From the NCBI GenBank assembly GCA_025356445.1, contig JANXSZ010000025.1:28210-92209 (forward strand): a DNA stretch of 64,000 nt, written 5' to 3'. This stretch comes from Betaproteobacteria bacterium (lineage in GTDB: Bacteria; Pseudomonadota; Gammaproteobacteria; Burkholderiales; Burkholderiaceae_C). The notes under the pieces were generated by a model, which was given only the letters and a program-made list of their open reading frames with translations, was not told the DNA's origin and did no database searches. The translations under genes were made by a program, and so were the position numbers. Within the stretch, counting starts at the first letter, position 1. Each line of letters starts with the position of its first letter. Below, piece after piece: positions 47,500-55,720 of the stretch.

Positions 47500-48714
47500 T
47501 CAGTCAGGTGCGCGCAGCTTCTTCACTTCCGCATCGCTGGGCAAGTACTTCGCACCGTCGAAGTAGGTGTAATCCACCATCACGCCCTTGCCACCGTCGT
47601 TCTTGGTTTTACCCACATACGCGCCCATCGTGGATTGGTGATCCTGGGCACGGTAGGTGATCTTGCCAAAAGGGCTGTCCACTTGCAGGCCCGCAAAGGC
47701 AGCGGCAAGTTTCTCGGTTTCACTGCTCTTGGCTTTTTTCAGACCAGCCGCTATGGACTTGATAGCTGTGTAGCCAACCACAGAGCCTAGGCGGGGGTAA
47801 TCTTTGTACTTGCCGTGGTAGGCCAAAAAGAAGGCTTTGTGCTCAGGCGTCTGGATGCCATACCAGGGGTAGCCAGTAACAACCCAGCCGTTAGGGGCTT
47901 CGTCTTTCAGCGCATCGAGGTATTCGGGTTCGCCAGTCAACACGCTGATGACTTCACGGCCCTGGAACAACCCACGGGTGTTGCCTTCGCGCACGAACTT
48001 GGACAAATCAGCGCCGAACAGCACGTTGAAAATCGCATCAGGCTTGGCATCAGCCAGCGCCTGCACCACGCTGCCCGCATCCAGCTTGCCCAAAGGAGAG
48101 GCTTGTTCCACCACGAATTCCACATCGGGCTGAGCGGCTTTCAGCAGGGTTTTGAAGGCGGCAACCGCCGACTGGCCGTATTCATAGTTGGGGTACACAA
48201 TAGCCCAGCGCTTTTTCTTCATTTTCACAGCTTCGGGCACCAGCATGGCGGCCTGCATGTAGGTGCCGGGGCGCAGGCGGTAGGTGTATTTGTTGCCGCT
48301 GCCCCAGATGATTTTGTCGGTGAGAGGTTCACCGGCGAGGAAGAAGAATTTCTTTTGCTTGGCGAAATCGGTCATCGCCAAACCGGTGTTGGAGAGAAAG
48401 GTGCCGGTCAGCACGTCGATCTTTTCGCGGGAAATCAATTCTTCAGCCACGCGCACGGCGTCACCCGGGTTGGCGTTGTCGTCACGGGTGATGAGTTCGA
48501 TTTTTTTGCCGTTCACACCGCCTGCGGCATTGATCTCCTCCACAGCCAGCTCCATGCCTTTTTTGTAGGGTTCCAAGAAGGCGGGCTGGGCTTTGTAGCT
48601 GTTGACTTCACCGATTTTGATGACGCCCTGGGCATAGGCCGTCACAGAGGCGCAGGACAGCATGGCCAACGTGGCGGCGAAGGTTGCGCGGTAAAGGGGG
48701 CGTAGCGTCGTCAT
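47500..48714 (-). CDS. ABC transporter substrate-binding protein (branched-chain amino acid type), first copy
   Basis: From ATG 48714, preceded by GGAGTTTCGAC, it has 404 residues. A signal peptide ends A-Y-A-Q, then G-V-I-K-I-G-E-V-N-S-Y, G-M-E-L-A-V-E-E-I-N-A-A-G-G and T-R-D-D-N-A-N-P-G follow. It directly precedes the permease gene. It is only distantly like the second binding protein at 42838-43992, so the transporter may accept two ligands. Confidence 0.9.
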   Translation of the reverse strand: MTTLRPLYRATFAATLAMLSCASVTAYAQGVIKIGEVNSYKAQPAFLEPYKKGMELAVEEINAAGGVNGKKIELITRDDNANPGDAVRVAEELISREKIDVLTGTFLSNTGLAMTDFAKQKKFFFLAGEPLTDKIIWGSGNKYTYRLRPGTYMQAAMLVPEAVKMKKKRWAIVYPNYEYGQSAVAAFKTLLKAAQPDVEFVVEQASPLGKLDAGSVVQALADAKPDAIFNVLFGADLSKFVREGNTRGLFQGREVISVLTGEPEYLDALKDEAPNGWVVTGYPWYGIQTPEHKAFFLAYHGKYKDYPRLGSVVGYTAIKSIAAGLKKAKSSETEKLAAAFAGLQVDSPFGKITYRAQDHQSTMGAYVGKTKNDGGKGVMVDYTYFDGAKYLPSDAEVKKLRAPD

Positions 48715-48820
48715 GTCGAAACTCCTGGTGGTAAAAGTGAAAGGCAATACGTCAAAAAAACCAAATACATAGAAACAAAAGCATGGGACAAGTGCGATTG
48801 AACAAGTGCAATTGTGGTGG

Positions 48821-49405
48821 CTAGCGCAGACCGTCTGTGCCTACGATGTCACCGATTTGCAAACCACCGATGCGTGCCAGCGGGCGACCGCTGTCGGTGA
48901 CGACCACGGCAACCACAATCTCGTTGGCACGCGGGGCATCAGACACCCGGGCTTCCATGGCGTCGAAATGGCTGCGCACGAAAGCGGCGTCTTTGTGGCC
49001 CAGTGGCACGTCGATGGCTGTACCCAAGCCCCCCATTTTCTTGGCAGAGGGCACCAAGGCAGCGCCTTTTTCAACGGCTTTGCGCAACGGTGCCCCCAGC
49101 TTGGGGTGGAGGATGGCAGCGGCGTGTTCCAACTCACCGGCTTCGCCCACGATGGCGGCTTTGCCGTAGCTTTGGGCATCGCTGGGGTTGATACCCAAAG
49201 CCTGGATACATTTTTCACCCAACAAACCACCGAGTTCTTCACCGATGGCGATCAATTCGTCTAAATTTTCGGCATACCGACCGGCGTAAGGGTTGGCAAT
49301 CACCGCCATGGCCAGGGCGCGGCGTGTTGGGGGGTTGACGGGCTGGCCCATCTCGATACGGACTTCATCGACTTGCACGATGATTTTGCGGATGTTGGCT
49401 GACAT
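48821..49405 (-). CDS. DUF1185 (amino acid synthesis family, AA_synth) protein 1
   Basis: The 194-residue protein starts at an ATG preceded by AAGGAATCCCTC. It has V-I-A-N-P-Y-A-G-R-Y, S-Y-G-K-A-A-I-V-G-E-A-G-E-L-E-H and R-S-H-F-D-A-M-E, blocks conserved in PF06684. The family has no established reaction. It is paralogous to the next gene (same N-P-F/Y-A-G-R-Y and Y-G-K-G/A-A-V/I-V-G blocks), and such pairs may form a hetero-oligomer. Confidence 0.85.
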   Translation of the reverse strand: MSANIRKIIVQVDEVRIEMGQPVNPPTRRALAMAVIANPYAGRYAENLDELIAIGEELGGLLGEKCIQALGINPSDAQSYGKAAIVGEAGELEHAAAILHPKLGAPLRKAVEKGAALVPSAKKMGGLGTAIDVPLGHKDAAFVRSHFDAMEARVSDAPRANEIVVAVVVTDSGRPLARIGGLQIGDIVGTDGLR

Positions 49406-49474
49406 GAGGGATTCCTTGAGGCGGTATGAAGGCTTGACGACTGTTTGGCGAAGATGGAAAGAGCGCAGCGCCGC

Positions 49475-50116
49475 TCAGCGCAGACCGTCCCAGCGGGTAA
49501 TGCCTTCGGGTTCCAGGCCGCCGACGCGGGCATGGACGCGGGCACCCGTGCTCATCGCCAGGATGTAAACGATCTCATCGGCCAGCGGTGCGCCAGGCAC
49601 ACGCACCTCGATAGCGTCAAAATGGCTGCGTACGTAGCTGGCGTTGATATGGGTCAACGGCACATCAAGGGCAGTGCCGGGTGCGCCCACCTTTTTGGTG
49701 GAGGGCACAATGGAGAGCGCATTGCCAGGTTGGCCAGTTTTTTCTTCACCCTGGCCTTGTTTGTAGGCGTTGCGGTCGCCCTTCCAACCCAGCAATTCAC
49801 GCATCGCGTAGCCACCGGGCACATGCCAGAGCGCACCGTGCTCCAGCTCGCCAGCCGCACCGACAACAGCCCCCTTGCCATAGCTGGCCATGCGCTCCAT
49901 AGGCAGGTTCATAGCAACCAGGAGCTTGCGCGCCATGTCGAGGCCCACGTCTTGCAGCGCGTCCATCATGGGCAAAATGTTCGGCTCGTAGCGGCCTGCA
50001 AACGGGTTGGTCAACACCACGCCGATGGCTCCGCGAATGAGCGGAACGGCGGCGATGGGGCCGAATTCATGGCGAATTTCTTCAACATGGGTGAAGGTGC
50101 GTCTGAGGGTAATCAT
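49475..50116 (-). CDS. DUF1185 (AA_synth) protein 2
   Basis: From ATG 50116 (M-I-T-L-R-R-T-F) it has 213 residues and the same blocks as its neighbour: T-N-P-F-A-G-R-Y, Y-G-K-G-A-V-V-G-A-A-G-E-L-E-H, R-S-H-F-D-A-I-E-V-R. An extra loop (G-W-K-G-D-R-N-A-Y-K-Q-G) distinguishes it. Earlier in-frame codons fall in the upstream gene's region and lack similarity. It lies 23 bases downstream of the UPF0280 gene. Confidence 0.85.
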   Translation of the reverse strand: MITLRRTFTHVEEIRHEFGPIAAVPLIRGAIGVVLTNPFAGRYEPNILPMMDALQDVGLDMARKLLVAMNLPMERMASYGKGAVVGAAGELEHGALWHVPGGYAMRELLGWKGDRNAYKQGQGEEKTGQPGNALSIVPSTKKVGAPGTALDVPLTHINASYVRSHFDAIEVRVPGAPLADEIVYILAMSTGARVHARVGGLEPEGITRWDGLR

Positions 50117-50139
50117 GCGGTTTGAGGTGCTATTTTCAG

Positions 50140-51078
50140 TTAAGCAAATACTGAACCAACTTGTACAGGAACAGTGAATTTCAGAGGGACTTGAGACTGG
50201 GACGAGGATAAATTTGTCTCGCACCATTGCCCTTGGCATACCAAGGTGGCTGACACGATCAAACCCCTCTGCTGCAAGGCTTGCGCCTTGGCAAACCCTG
50301 CAAACAAGGCTTGGCGCACGGCGGCATCGGGCAAGCGGGGTACGTCCACGGTGACGAGCAAAGCACCGAGGTCGCTGTCGTCTTTGACCTCGCAGGCAGG
50401 TTGCCGTCCTATGCCAGGGTGGGCAACGTTCACAGCATTGGCGATCACCGTGGCGGCAGCATCGGCTTGGGCGGCGGTAGCGGCCATCACAGTCACGCTG
50501 TCGGCAATGCCCCGTGAGAAGCTGCGCCCCTGCCAGCCGCTGGTGGCAATGCCGCGCACGGGAGAATCGAAGCACAGTTCGCATTGCGCATCGGTTGGCA
50601 TACCTTGCGGGTTGCGCCATGCGGAAGGTAGGGTGCCTAAATCAGAGAACAAGCCCACGCGTAACGTGGCTCCTGGCGTCAAGTGAAACGCAATATCCCC
50701 ACCATTATTGACCCAGGCACGCTGAATGCCAGGGCCTTGGTAGCAGGTGATGATCTCCTGCGCCACAGCGCCGGCCACCGCCGCCATCGGCGTGATGTAG
50801 CCCGCACGGTAAGGTGCGCAAGCTTGCCACATGCGCTGGGCGATGGCTCCAGCCAAACGCTCGCTGGTATCCAGCAAGGAACCCGCAAGCGGCAAAGGCT
50901 GGCGCAGGACAGCGAGTTCAGCGACCAGCTCTGGCAGCACGGTTTCAAACCGGTGCCACGCAGCCTTGTGGGCCAGTGCGATAGCGTCAGCGTCGCCAAA
51001 AGCCCCTATCACCAGGTCAATCGGGCCATGCTGAAAATGCCAGCGGCCATCAGACAAAAGAGCGCGGGTGGCAGCCAT
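50140..51078 (-). CDS. UPF0280 family protein (ApbE-like fold)
   Basis: From ATG 51078 it is 312 residues, four bases after the reductase stop, so the two are coupled. R-A-W-V-N-N-G-G-D-I-A-F-H-L and G-I-A-T-S-G-W-Q-G-R-S-F-S-R-G-I-A-D-S-V-T-V are the family hallmarks and resemble the ligand loop of FMN transferases of the ApbE group. Biochemical function is unknown; a role in flavin handling for the adjoining reductase is a guess based on position. Confidence 0.8.
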   Translation of the reverse strand: MAATRALLSDGRWHFQHGPIDLVIGAFGDADAIALAHKAAWHRFETVLPELVAELAVLRQPLPLAGSLLDTSERLAGAIAQRMWQACAPYRAGYITPMAAVAGAVAQEIITCYQGPGIQRAWVNNGGDIAFHLTPGATLRVGLFSDLGTLPSAWRNPQGMPTDAQCELCFDSPVRGIATSGWQGRSFSRGIADSVTVMAATAAQADAAATVIANAVNVAHPGIGRQPACEVKDDSDLGALLVTVDVPRLPDAAVRQALFAGFAKAQALQQRGLIVSATLVCQGQWCETNLSSSQSQVPLKFTVPVQVGSVFA

Positions 51079-51082
51079 GGAA

Positions 51083-52684
51083 TTACCCCAGCAGCGGTGG
51101 TTGACCCAGAGGCCAGGGATTCGCGACAGGGTTTTGCACCCACAAGCGCGCCACTGGCGCACCGTCGTTGTGCCACGCGCCGCTCTTCAGCACCTGTTCC
51201 AGGCTGCGCACATGGTCGGTGTGACCGCCCAAGCGCTGGTAATCGGCCAGCGTCATGCTGAATTCAATGGGTGCGACGATGGCGGGGGTCGGCACGGTGC
51301 CAAAGCTTTTATCAGGCATCCGCATCACATCGACCATCACCGTGATGCCGCCACCCGGCCAGACATAGGCCGGTGCGCCGCCACAAGTGACGTTCACCAG
51401 CGCCTGCTTGATGGCACGGGTCAGCAGCACCGGGTTGTCAGTGACACCCGCCCGCAAGCTGCCCCCTGCCCCGCCCAAAAACAGCACCGTACACAGCGAA
51501 GGCTCGCAGTTTTCACCGATGCGATCGATGATGCGCTGCACGGCAGCAGGCATGGGCTGGGCCACGGGTTCCAGTGCGTCGTTCAGCACGTACCACGCAG
51601 CGTGTTCGCCAGTGGTGGAGGTCATCAGCAGGCGCAGACCCGGGCGGGCCACACCGACATCCCAGCCTTCGATAATGGACAAGGGGTCGTCAATGTCGGT
51701 GCCGCCCCAGCCGGTGCCGGGGTTCGCTACCTGGAAATAGCGGCCCGGCGTGGACTTGCGCCCCCGCATCCGAATGCCTGAGCGTGGCATGTCCAGACAG
51801 CGCCCGGCCTGGTGTTCGGTCAGCACGCCAGTGATGTGGTCGTCAACCACCACCACCTCGTCAGCTTCGCTGAAAAACTGCTTGGCAAAGATACCCACGG
51901 CGGCTGAGCCACAACCCACCCGCATGCGCTGCTCGGTCACGCCGTTGACGATGGGTGCCCGCCCGGCCTGGATCACCACCTGCGAGCCGCCGTCGATGGT
52001 GATTTCCACCGCCTGCTTGTTGCCCAGGGCTTCCATCATTTGCACCGCAATACGGCCTTCTTTTTTACTGCCGCCGGTGAGGTGATGAACACCGCCCAAT
52101 GACAACATTTGCGAGCCGTATTCTGCGGTGGTGACATGGCCGACCACCTCGCCTTTGCAACGCACGTTCGCTTGCTCGGGGCCTAAATAGCGGTCGGTGT
52201 CGATTTTGATCTTGAAGCTGCAATAGCTGAAGATGCCCTCTGTGACCACCGTCACCATGTCCACGCCTTGGGCTTGGGAGGCAACGATAAAAGGGGCAGG
52301 TTTGTAGTCAGGGTAAGTTGTAGAGCTGCCCACACCGGTCACAAAAACCTCATCAGCAAGCAGTAAATCGCCATTCCAGTCGTTGGCCGAGGCCGTGTCG
52401 GGCGATGAAAAAGGCACCAACGGCATTGCTGACATCGCCGCGTCCCCCACAGTTCGGCGCAACAGCACGACTGGATCGACGCGCACCAAGATACCCGCCA
52501 CATTGGCATAGCGATCACATGCACCAGAGCGGCCTTCTGAAATTTGGCACAGCACGGGGCAAGCATTGCAGGCTATTTTGGCAACACCCATGCGTTCATT
52601 GCGAGGACTGGTGTGGTCCAGGCCAGCAGAGGGGACGCCTGCGTCCAGGCCAGGAAGTCCGTCAGTTTTGGTGTGTTCAGTCAT
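51083..52684 (-). CDS. 6-hydroxynicotinate reductase-like iron-sulfur protein
   Basis: The 533-residue protein has an N-terminal cysteine cluster C-N-A-C-P-V-L-C with a fourth cysteine nine residues later (G-A-C-D-R-Y), fitting an Fe-S centre, and Gly-rich segments such as I-D-G-G-S-Q-V-V-I-Q-A-G and G-C-G-S-A-A-V-G-I-F. The pattern matches proteins annotated as 6-hydroxynicotinate reductase, the Eubacterium barkeri enzyme that reduces 6-hydroxynicotinate to 1,4,5,6-tetrahydro-6-oxonicotinate with reduced ferredoxin. The enamidase homologue on the other side of the divergent promoter, the next enzyme of that pathway, strongly supports this. It is the first gene of the leftward operon. Confidence 0.75.
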   Translation of the reverse strand: MTEHTKTDGLPGLDAGVPSAGLDHTSPRNERMGVAKIACNACPVLCQISEGRSGACDRYANVAGILVRVDPVVLLRRTVGDAAMSAMPLVPFSSPDTASANDWNGDLLLADEVFVTGVGSSTTYPDYKPAPFIVASQAQGVDMVTVVTEGIFSYCSFKIKIDTDRYLGPEQANVRCKGEVVGHVTTAEYGSQMLSLGGVHHLTGGSKKEGRIAVQMMEALGNKQAVEITIDGGSQVVIQAGRAPIVNGVTEQRMRVGCGSAAVGIFAKQFFSEADEVVVVDDHITGVLTEHQAGRCLDMPRSGIRMRGRKSTPGRYFQVANPGTGWGGTDIDDPLSIIEGWDVGVARPGLRLLMTSTTGEHAAWYVLNDALEPVAQPMPAAVQRIIDRIGENCEPSLCTVLFLGGAGGSLRAGVTDNPVLLTRAIKQALVNVTCGGAPAYVWPGGGITVMVDVMRMPDKSFGTVPTPAIVAPIEFSMTLADYQRLGGHTDHVRSLEQVLKSGAWHNDGAPVARLWVQNPVANPWPLGQPPLLG

Positions 52685-52929
52685 GGTGGGGTAGTTGCAA
52701 CCTGCTTGAAATGGACTGGAAACTTGCTTGCAGTCAGGCTACGTTTTGTGTAGCATACACTTAATTAAAATGTTGCAACCGCTACATTAACCGATTGACC
52801 CAGAATTTAGCATAAGCATATGTCTGAAGCAACAGGTAGTTTCTTGGACAATAGAGGGTTAACGCGAAGGCCAAGGTCTTCACCCCTGCCACCCGAATTC
52901 CTCAGAATTCCAACTTCACATTCCTGCCC
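52685..52929. promoter_or_regulatory. Divergent control region of the nicotinate-type cluster
   Basis: This 245-base region separates the reductase operon from the ferredoxin-NADP reductase gene. It holds two copies of GTTGCAACC (52694-52702 and 52772-52780), whose core GTTGCAAC is a perfect palindrome, and an inverted repeat GTGTA-GCA-TACAC (52748-52760). On the minus strand TTGCAA of the second copy lies 15 bases before TATGCT, a possible promoter overlapped by both elements. On the plus strand TTGACC (52795-52800) may be a -35 box. The TetR regulator encoded nearby is the obvious candidate to bind here. Confidence 0.45.
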
Positions 52930-53706
52930 ATGAGTGCCTTTAACGACGAGCGCGTGCTGAGCGTGCATCACTGGACTGACAAACTGTTCACGTTCACCAC
53001 CACGCGCGACCCGTCGCTGCGCTTTTCCAATGGCCACTTCACCATGATTGGCCTGCGCAACGAAACCGGCAAACCGCTGCTGCGCGCTTACAGCATCGTC
53101 AGTGCCAATTACGAAGAGCACCTTGAGTTTTTGAGCATCAAGGTGCCGGACGGCCCGTTGACCTCGCGTTTGCAGCACATCCAGGTGGGCGACAGCATCG
53201 TGGTGGGCCGCAAACCCACGGGCACGCTGCTGATTGACTACCTGCTGCCCGGCAAACGCCTGTTCATGTTCTCCACCGGCACCGGCCTCGCACCTTTCAT
53301 GAGCGTGATCCGTGATCCGGCTACCTATGAAAAATTTGAAGAAGTCATCCTCGTACACGGCGTGCGTCAAGTCGAAGAACTGGCCTACCACGACCTGCTG
53401 ACCGAGCATTTGCCCCGACATGAAATTTTGGGCGAAATGATCAGCAAGCAGCTGCGCTACTACCCCACCGTGACGCGTGAAGCCTTCCACACTATGGGCC
53501 GCATCACCGACATCATCGAAAACGGCCAACTCGCCCGTGACTTGGGCCTGCCTGACCTTGACCCCGCCATTGACCGCGCCATGATCTGCGGCAGCCCGGC
53601 AATGCTACGGGACTTGAAGCACAGCCTGGAGGAAAGCGGCTTCAAGGAAGGCAACACCACCCGCCCAGGGGATTTTGTGATCGAACGGGCCTTTGCCGAG
53701 CAATAG
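52930..53706 (+). CDS. fpr: Ferredoxin-NADP+ reductase
   Basis: FAD protein of 258 residues with R-A-Y-S-I-V-S-A (FAD binding R-x-Y-S), G-R-K-P-T-G-T-L and the NADP region F-S-T-G-T-G-L-A-P-F-M-S-V, ending V-I-E-R-A-F-A-E-Q as in bacterial Fpr. It could supply reduced ferredoxin to the divergently encoded 6-hydroxynicotinate reductase-like enzyme; no ferredoxin gene is in the window. A general oxidative-stress role as for other Fpr proteins cannot be excluded. Confidence 0.92.
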   Translation: MSAFNDERVLSVHHWTDKLFTFTTTRDPSLRFSNGHFTMIGLRNETGKPLLRAYSIVSANYEEHLEFLSIKVPDGPLTSRLQHIQVGDSIVVGRKPTGTLLIDYLLPGKRLFMFSTGTGLAPFMSVIRDPATYEKFEEVILVHGVRQVEELAYHDLLTEHLPRHEILGEMISKQLRYYPTVTREAFHTMGRITDIIENGQLARDLGLPDLDPAIDRAMICGSPAMLRDLKHSLEESGFKEGNTTRPGDFVIERAFAEQ

Positions 53707-53718
53707 GCTTTATTGAAC

Positions 53719-54444
53719 ATGTCCACCGCCGCCAAGCCCAAACGCCACCCTGTGGTTGCTGCTTCGTCTGGCGTTAAGGCGGGCGCCAAGTCTGGCAAGG
53801 CGGCCAAGCCCGCTAAACCAGGCATCCGCGAACAGGGTGCGCAAGCCACGCGCGATGGCATCCTGCGCGCAGCCACCAAAATCTTTGCCAAACACGGCTA
53901 CGACGGCGGCAGCGTGGGCCAAATATCCACTGCAGCCCAGTCGTATGACCGTATGATTTACTACTACTTTGGTAGCAAAGAAGGCTTGTATATTGAGGTT
54001 TTGGAAGATATTTACCGCCGCATGAACGAGGCGGAATCCAAGCTGACCCTGGATGTCGCAGAGCCTGTAGAGGCGCTGAAAGCAGTCATCCGCTTTGTAC
54101 TGAACTACTACCGCAAGCACCCCGAATTCATCACGCTGCTGAACACCGAAAACCTGCACAAAGGCAGGCACATCGCTAAAAGCCTGCGCGCCAAGGACTA
54201 TTCCTCGCCGGCTATTGCCGTTATCGGGCAGATTTTGATCAGTGGCACAACACAAAAGCTGTTTCGGGCCGATTTGCAGGCGCGCGATGTGTATTTGCTG
54301 ATCGCGTCAATGGGCTACTTTTACCTCTCCAACCGCTACACCCTGTCCGCCTTTTTGGGTGAAAACCTGGAAACCCCCGACGCGCTGGCGCATTGGGAAG
54401 CGTTTGTGATGGATGCGGTATTGCGTACCGTAACAGCACAGTAG
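53719..54444 (+). CDS. TetR-family transcriptional regulator
   Basis: From ATG 53719 (an in-frame TTG lies two codons earlier) the product is 241 residues. After a Lys/Ala-rich tail of about 35 residues comes the DNA-binding domain: R-D-G-I-L-R-A-A-T-K-I-F-A-K-H-G-Y-D-G and Y-Y-Y-F-G-S-K-E-G-L-Y. The C-terminal part is a typical all-helical ligand domain. Lying between fpr and the enamidase gene, it probably controls both arms of the cluster in response to the heterocycle. Confidence 0.9.
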   Translation: MSTAAKPKRHPVVAASSGVKAGAKSGKAAKPAKPGIREQGAQATRDGILRAATKIFAKHGYDGGSVGQISTAAQSYDRMIYYYFGSKEGLYIEVLEDIYRRMNEAESKLTLDVAEPVEALKAVIRFVLNYYRKHPEFITLLNTENLHKGRHIAKSLRAKDYSSPAIAVIGQILISGTTQKLFRADLQARDVYLLIASMGYFYLSNRYTLSAFLGENLETPDALAHWEAFVMDAVLRTVTAQ

Positions 54445-54492
54445 CTGCACCGCAGCGGTTTACACCATCACCTCCAACCCAGAAAGCACCCC

Positions 54493-55701
54493 ATGGCAGA
54501 AGCAGTTACCGGCGGTAAATCCGGCAAAGTTGTCCTCAAAAACATCGGCTTGCTGCTCTCAGGCGACATTGACCAGCCGATTTTGGACGCCGACACCATC
54601 GTTGTCATGGACGGTTTGATCGTTGCCGTGGGGCGGGAAAAAGATTGCGACATCGCCGAAGCACGTACCGTTATCGACGTGCGCCAGACCTGCGTCGCCC
54701 CCGGCCTGATTGACAGCCATGTCCATCCGGTCTTTGGCGACTGGACGCCACGCCAAAACCAAATCGGCTGGATTGACTCCACCATGAACGGCGGCGTCAC
54801 CACCATGGTGTCGGCGGGTGAAGTCCACCTGCCGGGTCGCCCCAAAGACATTGTGGGCCTGAAAGCGCTGGCCATCACCGCCCAACGTGCGTTCGACAAC
54901 TTCCGCCCGGGTGGCGTGAAAGTTATCGCTGGGGCACCCATCATTGAACAGGGCATGGTCGAGCAAGACTTCAAGGACTTGGCTGATGCCGGTGTCACGC
55001 TGCTGGGCGAGGTAGGCTTAGGCTCCGTGAAAGCCGGTTACGAAGCCAAAGAAATGGTCGCCTGGGCCCGCAAATATGGCATACAGAGCACCATCCACAC
55101 TGGAGGGCCGTCCATTCCAGGCTCAGGTTTGATCGACAAAGACGTGGTGTTGGAAGCCGATGCCGACGTGATCGGCCATATCAACGGCGGCCACACCTCC
55201 CTATCGGAGGCCCATGTGTGCGAACTGTGCGAAAAATCGTCACGCGCCATTGAGATCGTCCACAACGGCAACGAGCGCGTCGCCATCGCCGCAGCGCAAG
55301 CCGCACTGCAACTCAAATGCCCGCACCGCGTGATATTGGGTACCGACGGCCCGGCAGGTTCAGGCGTGCAACCACTGGGCATGTTGCGCATGGTGGCACT
55401 GCTCTCCAGCTTGGGTAACATCCCAGCAGAACTGGTGTTTTGCTTCGCTACCGGCAACACGGCGCGCATCCGCAATCTGAACTGCGGCCTGATCGAGGTC
55501 GGCCGTGCTGCCGACTTTGTATTCATGGACAAAGCCCAACATTCCGCCGGTCGCAACCTGCTCGACAGCGTGCAATTGGGCGATTTGCCCGGCATCGGCA
55601 TGGTGATGATCGACGGCATCGTGCGCTGCGAACGCAGCCGCAATACGCCACCGGCGACGCAGGTTCCTGTGGTTTTGACTCGCGCCCTTAAGCAGGCTTA
55701 A
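54493..55701 (+). CDS. Enamidase-like amidohydrolase
   Basis: Metal-dependent amidohydrolase of 402 residues. Metal motifs are D-S-H-V-H-P near residue 76, a Glu in L-L-G-E-V-G-L-G, His in T-I-H-T-G-G-P and G-H-I-N-G-G-H, and Asp in L-G-T-D-G-P-A-G. Blocks such as G-G-V-T-T-M-V-S-A-G, L-P-G-R-P-K-D-I-V-G, H-T-G-G-P-S-I-P-G-S and S-R-N-T-P-P-A match the E. barkeri enamidase (as I recall its sequence), which hydrolyses 1,4,5,6-tetrahydro-6-oxonicotinate to 2-formylglutarate and ammonia. The gene follows the TetR regulator by 48 bases. Confidence 0.83.
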   Translation: MAEAVTGGKSGKVVLKNIGLLLSGDIDQPILDADTIVVMDGLIVAVGREKDCDIAEARTVIDVRQTCVAPGLIDSHVHPVFGDWTPRQNQIGWIDSTMNGGVTTMVSAGEVHLPGRPKDIVGLKALAITAQRAFDNFRPGGVKVIAGAPIIEQGMVEQDFKDLADAGVTLLGEVGLGSVKAGYEAKEMVAWARKYGIQSTIHTGGPSIPGSGLIDKDVVLEADADVIGHINGGHTSLSEAHVCELCEKSSRAIEIVHNGNERVAIAAAQAALQLKCPHRVILGTDGPAGSGVQPLGMLRMVALLSSLGNIPAELVFCFATGNTARIRNLNCGLIEVGRAADFVFMDKAQHSAGRNLLDSVQLGDLPGIGMVMIDGIVRCERSRNTPPATQVPVVLTRALKQA

Positions 55702-55720
55702 CAATACGGCACAACGCTCC

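Noticed and set aside
48821..50116. Cyanuric-acid/barbiturate ring-opening amidohydrolase
   Set aside because: Considered because of the heterocycle context, but the two proteins are only about 200 residues each and carry DUF1185 blocks rather than the three-repeat AtzD fold.
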